Shown here: positions 51,951 through 59,841 of the stretch, one piece after another
How the letters are laid out: every line of letters begins with the position of its first letter
How positions within the stretch are numbered: position 1 is the stretch's first letter
Source: JBBIRW01 sp037441565
GTDB taxonomy: Bacteria > Desulfobacterota > JBBIRW01
Direction of reading: 5' to 3'
Assembly: GCA_037441565.1 (NCBI GenBank)
Contig: JBBIRW010000002.1
Location: 248,001-312,000 of the forward strand
Length of the DNA stretch: 64,000 nt
Notes under the pieces: model-generated
What the model was told of the DNA's origin: nothing
Seen by the model: only the letters and a program-made list of their open reading frames with translations
Database searches by the model: none
Translations under genes and position numbers: made by a program

Positions 51951-52889
51951 ATGAGGATCGCAATTACAGGCATTTCAGGTTATCTTGGAACCCAGATATT
52001 CTCATACCTTCACAATGATACTGAAACAGAAATGATAATTGGTATTGATCTGAAAACCCCCCGTCTCCTCCTTCCCAAACTCATATTTCATAGGATGGAC
52101 GTCAGGGATCCCCGGCTTTCAGAGACACTTATAACCTACAGACCGGATATCATGATCCATCTTGCCTTCATAGTGGATTTCATAAGGGATTTTTCAAAAA
52201 TGCACGATATAAACATAAATGGAACAAAAAATGTCCTTAACGCCTGTAAAAAGGCTGATATAAAGCGGATAATAGTAACAAGTAGTACAACTGCCTATGG
52301 TGCCCATCCCGACAATCCACCCCTTCTTACTGAGGAATCCCCCCTGAGAGGTAATGTAAACTATCTATATGCTCGCGATAAAGTGGAGATGGATCTATTA
52401 TGTCAGAAGTTTCAGATGGAAAATCCTGATACGGATGTGGTGATACTGAGACCATGTATAGTGATGGGACCAAATGTAAACAATTATATATCACGATTTG
52501 TTAAGTTACCCATCTGTATCACAGTAAAGGGTGCGGATCCCCCCATGCAATTCATACATGAGGAGGATCTTGTAAGAGGGGTTGTGCTGGTTATAAAAAA
52601 GAGATGCTCGGGGATCTTCAACCTTGTTGGAAAAGGAACAGAACTGCTGAGCGAACTGCTGAGAATAGCTGGCTCAAGGGTGATCTCATTGAAACCATCA
52701 ACTGCTTACAGGATTGTTGACTTTTTATGGAAAGTAAGGGCCCCCTTTGTGGAAGCACCATCGGGTATGCTTGATTTTATCAGATATCCATGGGTTGCAA
52801 GCGGAGAAAAGATGCGTGAACGGCTGGGCTTTCTTCCCTTTTATTCAACAAGGGAGGCTTTTGTCTCTTTTCTGAAAAAAGGTCAGTGA
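51951..52889 (+). CDS. NAD-dependent epimerase/dehydratase (extended SDR)
   Basis: The 312-residue protein has a Rossmann N-terminus (AITGISGYLGTQIF), VTSSTTAYG and the YLYARDK catalytic Tyr-Lys pair, then RPCIVMGP and FIHEEDLVRGV. It is an extended SDR probably acting on a nucleotide sugar or hydroxysteroid-like substrate. No sugar cluster surrounds it. Its 3' end lies 4 bp from the convergent sulfite reductase gene. Confidence 0.88.
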   Translation: MRIAITGISGYLGTQIFSYLHNDTETEMIIGIDLKTPRLLLPKLIFHRMDVRDPRLSETLITYRPDIMIHLAFIVDFIRDFSKMHDININGTKNVLNACKKADIKRIIVTSSTTAYGAHPDNPPLLTEESPLRGNVNYLYARDKVEMDLLCQKFQMENPDTDVVILRPCIVMGPNVNNYISRFVKLPICITVKGADPPMQFIHEEDLVRGVVLVIKKRCSGIFNLVGKGTELLSELLRIAGSRVISLKPSTAYRIVDFLWKVRAPFVEAPSGMLDFIRYPWVASGEKMRERLGFLPFYSTREAFVSFLKKGQ

Positions 52890-52893
52890 ATCC

Positions 52894-55248
52894 CTAATCC
52901 ACAGCCTTCTTTACAATTACTTTAAAATACTCACCAACCCTTTCAATTCCAAGCACCTCCTGGCCATCCCTCTGAAGGCTTACAGGGACATTCCTTATAG
53001 GCTCACCATCATCGAGAAGCACGGTCAGAACCTCACCTATGCCCATCTCCTCGAGCTTCAGCCTTACCCTTACATAGTTTAATGGGCATTCAACCCCCCT
53101 TAAATCCATAAATTGAACCTGTTTCTCCTCCTCTTTAATCTCTTGGAAAGCCTCCTTGAGAGCCTCCTTGATGGGAAACTTAAGAGAACTGTCCATCCCC
53201 TTGTAGGCCTCAGAAACATCTGCAAGGAGGGATTGTGCGTAATCGAGTTCTTTCTCCCATTCCTCATCTTTGAGGGGGGACATTTTAAGCTTTACTGCTC
53301 TATCATATAGATCCATAAATTTTCCTGAAACAATCCCTTTCTTTACAAATCTTTCAATGAAGGATTTAAATACCTCCTCATCTGTCTTTGGTTCTAATCC
53401 CTGTGTGATGAGAAGCGCCCTTGAAGAAGAGACCATGGATTGATAGATCCAGTAATCTCTCTTCTCCCTGGTCTTTGCCCTTTCTAATGCCTTTCCTGCC
53501 TCTGCAAGATCCGATTCTATCATCTCAAAAACACCTGCCCCGCATTCTCCAGGCCCCATACCTGCAAGGGAGAACTCCTCATCACTCCCCCAGTCAAGAA
53601 GCAACACCCTGTCACCCACTTCGGTCTCAGGTGGTGCGTATTTCTTTATAAGTTCTTTGATTTTTTTCGTACCTCCATTTGATATAAAAGAATGGATGTC
53701 ACTATTTCCTTCGTGTATGCATAATTTCAGGAGTTCTTCGATAAATAACGGAACCTTTCTTGAAGGGACTATGCCATATTTCTCCCCAAACCTTGTCTCA
53801 CCCTCCTTCACCTTTCCGCCGATCATTACTGCATAGTAGGGAAGCAGTTTACTGCCTATATGCTTTGCCCCTCCCTGAAGCCCGATAGACCCAATAAGAT
53901 GCTGACCACAAACATTAGGACAACCACTTATCCTGATGCCGATCTTTTCGCTGGGCATCAACCCATTCCCGTTAAGCCTATCAAGTATAGCGGATGCCAG
54001 AGCCCTTGAATTGCATATGCCGAGATTGCAGGTTGCAGCACCAGGGCAGCTTATAACCCTCCATATCCCCCTTGTTGTTGTAAATCCGTATCTCTTCATC
54101 TCATTCCATAGCTCATAGAGCTCCCCCCTGTGAACCCATCTCAAAACAATATTCTGGTCCTGGGTTGTTCTTATAGAGCCTTCTCCGAAATTCCTCACAA
54201 TACGTGATAGCATTCTAAATTTCTCCGCGGACATATTACCAATAGGAACCGGGACAATAACATAGAAGTATCCATCCTGTTTCTGCCTTTTAACACAACG
54301 ATCCATCCATTCCCTGAAATCGGGATCATCAGGAAGCTCATCAAGAGACCTTTCAACAGGATTCCTGAGCAAAGGAATTTCCCTTGGAGTGAGTCTCTTC
54401 TCACCCTCTTTTCTTACAGCCTCAAGCTCTTCTAAATAGATCCTTTTGAATTCTTCTTCACCGAATCTCTCTATAACAAATCTGAGTCGCGCCCTGTGTT
54501 TGTTTCTTCTATCTCCATATCTGTCAAAAATCCTCACTATAGCCTCAACTGCATATACAATATCTTCATCAGAGATAAAATCCTCTAAAAGTGTTGCAAT
54601 CCTCGATCTGTTACCCATCCCGCCTGCAGCATAGAGCCGAAACCCCCTTTTTATATTTCCATCTATATACCTTGTCTTTGCAATTAGACCTATGTCGTTT
54701 ACAGTTGAAAATGCACAATCCTCACTGCACCCGGAAAAGGCGATCTTAAACTTCCTCGGAAGATTATAGGAGCGTGGATCCTTTATAAGATGCTCTGTGA
54801 GTGCTATGGCATAAGGGGCAACATCAAATGCCTCCTTATCGCATATCCCTGCATCAGGGCATGCAGTGATATTCCTTACTGTATTACCACCTCCACCCTT
54901 CGTTGCAAGACCTACCTCTGTAAGCCCCTCCATTACATCGGGGGTGTGCTCAATTCTCACCCCGTGGATCTGTATATCCTGCCTTGTTGTTATATGCGGG
55001 ATCCCATTTCCATATTTCTCAGAGAGGTCAGAAATTCGCTCCATCTGTTCGGGTGTAACCCCTCCGGCAGGAACCCTGATCCTGACCATATATGTTACCC
55101 TGTCCCTCTGACCATATATACCCCTTGAGACCCTGAAGGGCTTAAACCTCTCGGGTGGTATCTCACCTCTCAGGAATTTTTCAACCTCACTTCTATAAAA
55201 GGCTATATCCTCTATTAGTTCCTGCGGTATCCTGTAAAAACCAGCCAT
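52894..55248 (-). CDS. Sulfite/nitrite reductase fused to a TusA-like domain
   Basis: The 784-residue protein has the two-fold repeat of assimilatory-type sulfite/nitrite reductases (siroheme with [4Fe-4S]). Both halves carry a complete cysteine set: C130, C136, C174, C178 and C401, C407, C443, C447 (C-x5-C...C-x3-C). Classical monomeric enzymes keep cysteines only in the second half. A linker with GMGPGECGAG (C569) and a helical segment (about 575-705) leads to a C-terminal TusA-like sulfur-carrier domain (from about 711) with C721 in GVECPLNY. It could reduce sulfite or nitrite, with sulfur handed to or from the carrier domain; substrate unproven. GGAGG precedes the ATG. Confidence 0.88.
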   Translation of the reverse strand: MAGFYRIPQELIEDIAFYRSEVEKFLRGEIPPERFKPFRVSRGIYGQRDRVTYMVRIRVPAGGVTPEQMERISDLSEKYGNGIPHITTRQDIQIHGVRIEHTPDVMEGLTEVGLATKGGGGNTVRNITACPDAGICDKEAFDVAPYAIALTEHLIKDPRSYNLPRKFKIAFSGCSEDCAFSTVNDIGLIAKTRYIDGNIKRGFRLYAAGGMGNRSRIATLLEDFISDEDIVYAVEAIVRIFDRYGDRRNKHRARLRFVIERFGEEEFKRIYLEELEAVRKEGEKRLTPREIPLLRNPVERSLDELPDDPDFREWMDRCVKRQKQDGYFYVIVPVPIGNMSAEKFRMLSRIVRNFGEGSIRTTQDQNIVLRWVHRGELYELWNEMKRYGFTTTRGIWRVISCPGAATCNLGICNSRALASAILDRLNGNGLMPSEKIGIRISGCPNVCGQHLIGSIGLQGGAKHIGSKLLPYYAVMIGGKVKEGETRFGEKYGIVPSRKVPLFIEELLKLCIHEGNSDIHSFISNGGTKKIKELIKKYAPPETEVGDRVLLLDWGSDEEFSLAGMGPGECGAGVFEMIESDLAEAGKALERAKTREKRDYWIYQSMVSSSRALLITQGLEPKTDEEVFKSFIERFVKKGIVSGKFMDLYDRAVKLKMSPLKDEEWEKELDYAQSLLADVSEAYKGMDSSLKFPIKEALKEAFQEIKEEEKQVQFMDLRGVECPLNYVRVRLKLEEMGIGEVLTVLLDDGEPIRNVPVSLQRDGQEVLGIERVGEYFKVIVKKAVD

Positions 55249-55306
55249 TATTGTAAACCTCCATGATCCGCTGATAATAAGGTGTTCTTATGCTCCTGAT
55301 TATTTA

Positions 55307-55327
55307 TTTTTGATAAGTTATCAAAAA
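55307..55327. promoter_or_regulatory. Perfect 21-bp palindrome, probable operator
   Basis: Arms TTTTTGATAA and TTATCAAAAA surround a single central G55317. The core TTGATAA-G-TTATCAA has 7-1-7 symmetry as in Fur/PerR-type boxes; it also resembles an FNR site (TTGAT-N4-ATCAA) but with five central bases rather than four. It lies between the divergent reductase and regulator genes. Confidence 0.65.
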
Positions 55328-55328
55328 T

Positions 55329-55348
55329 TTCTGACAATGTTCTGACAA
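55329..55348 (+). promoter_or_regulatory. Direct repeats TTCTGACAA with 11-bp period
   Basis: TTCTGACAA occurs at 55329-55337 and 55340-55348, exactly 11 bp apart, a few bases upstream of the -35 of the regulator gene. SARP-type regulators characteristically bind heptamer direct repeats spaced by 11 or 22 bp next to the -35 or -10, which suggests autoregulation. Confidence 0.55.
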
Positions 55349-55354
55349 AAAATC

Positions 55355-55384
55355 TTGACTTGAATAGTAGGAATTTATTATGAT
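55355..55384 (+). promoter_or_regulatory. Promoter of the BTAD regulator-tusA operon
   Basis: TTGACT (55355-55360) and TATGAT (55379-55384) are 18 bp apart, each 5/6 to consensus. The predicted start near 55391 gives a leader of about 30 nt with AAAGGAGG. Confidence 0.65.
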
Positions 55385-55420
55385 ATTTTTCCAAATGAGA
55401 TTTAAAGGAGGAAAGCGAAG

Positions 55421-56218
55421 GTGACATCAGTAGAAAAGGAAAAACTATGGATTCAAGCACTGGGGACATTTCTCGTCAGTATTGGTGGAAAGAGGGTGGT
55501 TGAATGGAAAAGCAGGAAGGCAGAGGAGATATTCAAACTTCTCCTGCTTAAAAGGGGCAGGCCTGTTCACAAAGATATTATCGTTGAAACCATATGGCCT
55601 GATGTGGAAGTAGATGAAGGGGAATTCAGATTCTATAAGGCGATCTCCCGCCTTTATAGATCTCTTGAACCTTCAGGAAATGCCAAGAGAAGCTCCTATG
55701 TTCAATGCAGGGATGGTGCATACTGGATCGATTTCTCCACCGTGGGCTTTTTCGATGTGCACTGTTTTCAGGAAACATTAAATAGGGCATCGCTCATCCA
55801 TGAAAAGGAAGGGCTGGAAAAAGCAGTGCCCATTTACCTGGAGGCGGAAAATCTATACCAGGGAGATCTTTTCGAAGGAAACATCTACCAACAGTGGATG
55901 GAGTCAGAAAGGGAAAGGCTGAAAAAGGATTATATCAAAATCCTGAGCAGGCTATCCATCTTTTACCATGAGAAAGGTGATTACTGGAAGAGTATTGAGT
56001 ATTGTCTGAAAAGGATTAATATTGAAAGGTTTAGCTGTGAGGCACATATTCTCCTTATGAAGAATTATGCACTAAAAGGTGAAGTATTTGAGGCGATAAG
56101 GATATACAGGGAATATGAGCAGACGTTAAAGGAAGAGATGGGTATTGGCCCATCCTTCTCTGTTATCAAAGCATATGAGGATATAATAAAAAAATTCCAC
56201 GAAGGGAAAAGGTCATGA
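55421..56218 (+). CDS. SARP/BTAD-type transcriptional regulator
   Basis: The 265-residue protein has an N-terminal OmpR-like winged helix (about 8-100: LGTFLVSIGGKRVVEWKSRK, LLLLKRGRPVHKDIIVETIWP) and a C-terminal bacterial transcriptional activator domain of TPR-like helices (about 110-255, ending GIGPSFSVIKAYEDI). This is the domain order of SARPs and DnrI/AfsR-type activators. It starts with GTG after AAAGGAGG and overlaps tusA as ATGA. It probably controls the divergent sulfite reductase gene and itself; no sensor domain is visible. Confidence 0.88.
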   Translation: MTSVEKEKLWIQALGTFLVSIGGKRVVEWKSRKAEEIFKLLLLKRGRPVHKDIIVETIWPDVEVDEGEFRFYKAISRLYRSLEPSGNAKRSSYVQCRDGAYWIDFSTVGFFDVHCFQETLNRASLIHEKEGLEKAVPIYLEAENLYQGDLFEGNIYQQWMESERERLKKDYIKILSRLSIFYHEKGDYWKSIEYCLKRINIERFSCEAHILLMKNYALKGEVFEAIRIYREYEQTLKEEMGIGPSFSVIKAYEDIIKKFHEGKRS

Positions 56219-56436
56219 AGAGGCTTGACTGTAGGGGATTGAGTTGCCCATTTCCCCTGTTAAAAGTAAGGGAGAATCTGCTCGAAACGGGCAAGGGTGA
56301 CATAATAGAAATCCTTGCCGATGACCCGCTTACAAAGATGGATATCCCTTTACTCTGTCAGGAACTTGGCTGTGAACTTAAGGAGATGGAGGAAGGGGAT
56401 AACTTTATACGCTTTATCGTCGTAAAGAGGATTTAG
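56215..56436 (+). CDS. tusA: TusA family sulfur-carrier protein
   Basis: A 73-residue IF3-C-like alpha/beta protein with the persulfide cysteine C11 in LSCPFPLLK, the CPxP motif of TusA/SirA/YeeD, plus C6. TusA proteins carry sulfane sulfur to tRNA thiolation, molybdenum cofactor or dissimilatory sulfur pathways. Its stop region overlaps the convergent membrane protein gene by 23 bp. A second TusA-like module is the C-terminal domain of the adjacent reductase. Confidence 0.93.
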   Translation: MKRLDCRGLSCPFPLLKVRENLLETGKGDIIEILADDPLTKMDIPLLCQELGCELKEMEEGDNFIRFIVVKRI

Positions 56437-56845
56437 TCATCATAATAAAGCTTCCAATAAGAAGAGCAGCAATTGCTCCATCTATGATAGAAGTTACAAT
56501 AAAGCCAAAGGCCCTCCTTTCATATAGAAATAGATAAAAGGAAAGTATTGAGCTGGATAGTTTTCCAGAGACAAGCGCTATCAGCGGGGGTTTTGCATCT
56601 TTTGGTCTTCCCTGAATAAGGAAGCAGAGGATCGTTATCACCAACATATAGGATATGGAAAGCACATACCATATACCTTTTTCCCTTAGATCGAGCTTCT
56701 CAAAATCACCTATCGCTGTTCCAATAGTATTGAGGGAGTCAACTATCTGAATGGGAAACAGTACGAAGAGAATAGTAGCTACTCCGAATATAAACATCAA
56801 TATCCTTACGAGTAGAATAAAAAGTTTTTCATTCATAAAGTGCAC
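56414..56845 (-). CDS. Four-helix membrane protein of unknown function
   Basis: The 143-residue protein has four predicted transmembrane helices (about 7-30, 58-77, 88-107 and 115-137) joined by short loops; positive residues lie at both ends. I recognise no family. It overlaps the start of the gene cluster's lipocalin-like partner at one base and is last in that minus-strand operon, so it may anchor or assist those proteins. Confidence 0.65.
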   Translation of the reverse strand: MHFMNEKLFILLVRILMFIFGVATILFVLFPIQIVDSLNTIGTAIGDFEKLDLREKGIWYVLSISYMLVITILCFLIQGRPKDAKPPLIALVSGKLSSSILSFYLFLYERRAFGFIVTSIIDGAIAALLIGSFIMMTKSSLRR

Positions 56846-57807
56846 TATCCAGAATCCTCCAGCTCATAAACATATTTTATGGATTCCTCCTTCACCCTTG
56901 AGCCGTATTCAAAATGGCAAAAGCCCCTTGAGGAAAGGTTATATACACTATTCCATGGAGAAACTACTGAATCCCTCCTTTCAACCCTTATGTTACAATC
57001 ACCAACTTCTGTATGATAACAGTATACATATGTATCATCAACATCATCATAAACTGCACCGATTATATCCTGATCCCTGCATCTCAACTCACCGTAAATG
57101 CGTGTGTATATCCCTCTTCTCCAGAAATCTATCCTCCCCTTCTTCCATGTGCATCTGTTAAAAAACAGGTCCCTCATTCTTCCGAATGTCAAGACTTCAC
57201 CATTGACCTGGATAACGAACAGAAAAGCATTCATCAAAGAATTGGATGAGGCAAACAGGGATCCTGCTATACCTTCAACAAAAGCCTCTTCGGAAGATTC
57301 AAAGCTGTTGCAATGAAAATATACCCATCCTTTTTCATAACCACTTCCCCATATCGAACCCAGACAACCTTTTTCATTTTTAAATTCAAAAATCCTTCCA
57401 CTCAGCTCTATCCTTCCGTTAACCAGGACAGATGGATATGAGATAACCTTTGTTTTTGGAAAAGCATGGGTATAAAAGATCTTTGGGAAGTGACGGTATA
57501 AAACTGAAACAGGCCTCAATCCAATGCTCCACTTTATACATTTACCTGCGCCATTTATCGAATCATCCATACTCAGGGTTTTCATTATGTCCTCTTCCCT
57601 TTTACTGTTATCATGGATTACACTTTTTATACCAAAGTTTTCATCAGCACTCTGGGGATTAAAGAGTGAAAACCAGAGCTGCTTGTATCTTCTTCCGTCC
57701 CTCTTAATAATTGATCCAGATCTTATCCAGAATCCCATACCTGATGGTCTGTGATTAACAAGGAGATAAAAGAACCGAAAATACCCCTTTTCAGGAGAAT
57801 CCTTCAA
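56845..57807 (-). CDS. CrtC/AttH lipocalin-like protein
   Basis: The 320-residue protein is rich in aromatic residues and predicted beta strands. Segments such as KQLWFSLFNP, GWVYFHCNS and GRIDFWRRGIY resemble the double lipocalin-like fold of carotenoid 1,2-hydratase (CrtC), AttH and tocopherol-cyclase-type proteins, which bind hydrophobic substrates. No other carotenoid gene is nearby, so a carotenoid substrate is not implied. It overlaps the GMC oxidoreductase gene by 4 bp. Family assignment is by pattern and uncertain. Confidence 0.55.
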   Translation of the reverse strand: MKDSPEKGYFRFFYLLVNHRPSGMGFWIRSGSIIKRDGRRYKQLWFSLFNPQSADENFGIKSVIHDNSKREEDIMKTLSMDDSINGAGKCIKWSIGLRPVSVLYRHFPKIFYTHAFPKTKVISYPSVLVNGRIELSGRIFEFKNEKGCLGSIWGSGYEKGWVYFHCNSFESSEEAFVEGIAGSLFASSNSLMNAFLFVIQVNGEVLTFGRMRDLFFNRCTWKKGRIDFWRRGIYTRIYGELRCRDQDIIGAVYDDVDDTYVYCYHTEVGDCNIRVERRDSVVSPWNSVYNLSSRGFCHFEYGSRVKEESIKYVYELEDSG

Positions 57808-59777
57808 TTCTGCACACTCCCTTCTTCCGCGATCCTCCTTGCAATCCTCACCGAAAGTGCCATTATTGTCATCTGTGGATTGACCCCTGGCGGAGACGGG
57901 ATCAAGCTTGCATCAGCAACATATAGATTTTCAAATCCATGAACCTTCCCATAACTGTTAGTTACACCATCTCTGGTTGCTTCTGACATCCTGCATGTTC
58001 CCATAGGATGGTATGCAGAGAGGTGAAGATCAGAGGCTCCTATGGATAGATTCCTTATCGATTCTGCCTCTCTTGGTGACTTTATCACAGGATAAGAAGG
58101 GATCATCGTATAGACCTCCCTTGCACCGGAAGCAAAGTAGATCTTTGCAGCAAGGGATATCGCCTCGAGCACCTTTCTTGCATCCCTCTTCCTAACGAAA
58201 TACAAGATTAACGGAAAACCCTTGCCCAGCGGGATCACCCTTCCTGGTGATGAATCACTGATCAGGTAACCAACAGATGCGAGATTTCTGTATTTTGAAA
58301 TAAATTCCATATGCCTCAGACCCGTGTAAGGGGTAACACCTGCATTATAACTCAATCCAGGTGGTGGGAACGTTGCCTCAAGTATAATACCTTCTTTCAT
58401 CTTTTCATCAACAAGATAGGATTGCAGAACGCCCTTCCATCCATTGATCTCCTCATCAAATAGTGCCAGAACACCTCCTGCAGGATGTATCCACAGGTTT
58501 TTTCCGATATTTTTATTTTTAATTCCACTCCTTGAAAGAAGAACAGGTGTGAGAATTGCTCCTGCACTAATAATTACGATCCGTGATCTGATCGTAATCT
58601 TCCCCCTCTCTTCCCCTATCGATGGATCAATAATTGTTGCCTCAATACCCTCTACCCTTGAGCCTTTTATAATAATCCTCTCTGCCCTGCAGTTTGTTAT
58701 AATCCTTGCACCTGAGTTTACTGCCGATGGGAGATAGGTAAGATGCATGGAAAGCTTCGCATCAAGGGGGCAACCAAAGGCACAAAGTCCGGAGCCATGG
58801 CAACCCCTCATCGACCTTCTTATTGGAGCATGACTTAAGCCGAGTGCATCTGCACCCCTTCTCAGCACCATCCCGTTCATTCCCATGATATCGTCTGTGA
58901 CAGGGGAAACATTAAGCCTGTTCTCAATCTCTTCGAAAATGGGGGCCATAACATCAGGCTCAACTCCCATTATCCCAAACTCCTTACCCCACTTAATCAA
59001 AACCTCCTCAGGGGTTCTGAGACATGTTCCTGAATTAACAACCGTTGTTCCACCAACAGCGATACCAAGGGGAAGAAATATCAATGTATTCCCCCAGGTG
59101 TTTGTCATGCCACCTTTCCTGTAAAGAAGCGGTATCCTGTCAATAGGCCTCAGTTTATTGAACTCCTCCCTCCCCACATATCTCCCCTCTTCTATGATAA
59201 CTACATTGAACCCCCTGGAGGCCAGCTCATCAGCAACAACAGAGCCTCCTGCACCCGATCCCACAATACATACCTCACAGAAAATATCCTCCCCATCCTT
59301 TACATCAGGATAGCTAATGAATGGAAGAGGAAACTCATCAGGAAGCGATGTGACTGTTTTCATATAAGGCATAGCATCATACCCTATCTCCTTCTGCACA
59401 GATCTGTTGCTGCAGTAAAGGATATGGGAAAGTGTTTTGAGCATCCTGTATGGAAGATCAAGTGGAAATCTCTTTTTATCACAGATCGATAAATATTTCA
59501 TGGCATCAATTTTATTCATTGATTTAAATGGACACATGAATGTTGAAAAAATCGGGAAGAGATCAAAGAGGCGAACTGCAAGCCTGATCTTCCTCGATTC
59601 TGAAGCCCCGAGCGAAAGGACAAAACGCTCAAAGTCATCCAGTAGATTTATCTCTGAAGGAGCAGGAAGATTAAAGACACCCCCTGGAATACATTTATCC
59701 AGAAATTGGCGAATAACCCTCTTTTCACTATCCATCAGCACAAATTCTATTATCTCAGAATCCCCTGTCTGATTCAA
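57804..59777 (-). CDS. GMC family FAD-dependent alcohol oxidoreductase
   Basis: The 657-residue protein has the FAD-binding GSGAGG (173-178) after a helical N-terminal domain of about 160 residues, GGTTVVNSGTCLR, the cysteine motif GCHGSGLCAFGCP and the C-terminal YHPMGTCRM and GVNPQMTIMALSVRIA with catalytic His and Asn. The architecture matches long-chain (fatty) alcohol oxidases and cholesterol-oxidase-like enzymes rather than choline dehydrogenase. The predicted first codon is TTG without an SD; an ATG at codon 15 is another option. The divergent aldehyde dehydrogenase could take its product. Confidence 0.87.
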   Translation of the reverse strand: MNQTGDSEIIEFVLMDSEKRVIRQFLDKCIPGGVFNLPAPSEINLLDDFERFVLSLGASESRKIRLAVRLFDLFPIFSTFMCPFKSMNKIDAMKYLSICDKKRFPLDLPYRMLKTLSHILYCSNRSVQKEIGYDAMPYMKTVTSLPDEFPLPFISYPDVKDGEDIFCEVCIVGSGAGGSVVADELASRGFNVVIIEEGRYVGREEFNKLRPIDRIPLLYRKGGMTNTWGNTLIFLPLGIAVGGTTVVNSGTCLRTPEEVLIKWGKEFGIMGVEPDVMAPIFEEIENRLNVSPVTDDIMGMNGMVLRRGADALGLSHAPIRRSMRGCHGSGLCAFGCPLDAKLSMHLTYLPSAVNSGARIITNCRAERIIIKGSRVEGIEATIIDPSIGEERGKITIRSRIVIISAGAILTPVLLSRSGIKNKNIGKNLWIHPAGGVLALFDEEINGWKGVLQSYLVDEKMKEGIILEATFPPPGLSYNAGVTPYTGLRHMEFISKYRNLASVGYLISDSSPGRVIPLGKGFPLILYFVRKRDARKVLEAISLAAKIYFASGAREVYTMIPSYPVIKSPREAESIRNLSIGASDLHLSAYHPMGTCRMSEATRDGVTNSYGKVHGFENLYVADASLIPSPPGVNPQMTIMALSVRIARRIAEEGSVQN

Positions 59778-59786
59778 AAGGGAATT

Positions 59787-59803
59787 TATAACATACTGTT
59801 ATA
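59787..59803. promoter_or_regulatory. 17-bp palindrome forming a divergent promoter
   Basis: Arms TATAACA and TGTTATA surround TAC. The palindrome gives a TGTTATA extended -10 on both strands: TG-T-TATACT towards the metallophosphoesterase and TG-T-TATAAA towards the GMC oxidoreductase. It may double as a repressor site. Confidence 0.5.
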
Positions 59804-59827
59804 CTATACAGCGGAACAGAAAAACCT

Positions 59828-59833
59828 TATAAT
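59828..59833 (+). promoter_or_regulatory. Second -10 element before the metallophosphoesterase
   Basis: A perfect TATAAT lies 8 bp before the ATG at 59842, with TATACA 17 bp upstream as a weak -35. Transcription would start at or just before the ATG, and the gene has no upstream SD, so a leaderless mRNA is plausible. Confidence 0.4.
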
Positions 59834-59841
59834 TAAAATAT

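Noticed and set aside
56845..57807. Carotenoid biosynthesis cluster
   Set aside because: Only a CrtC-like fold is suggested; no phytoene synthase, desaturase or cyclase gene is present in the window.
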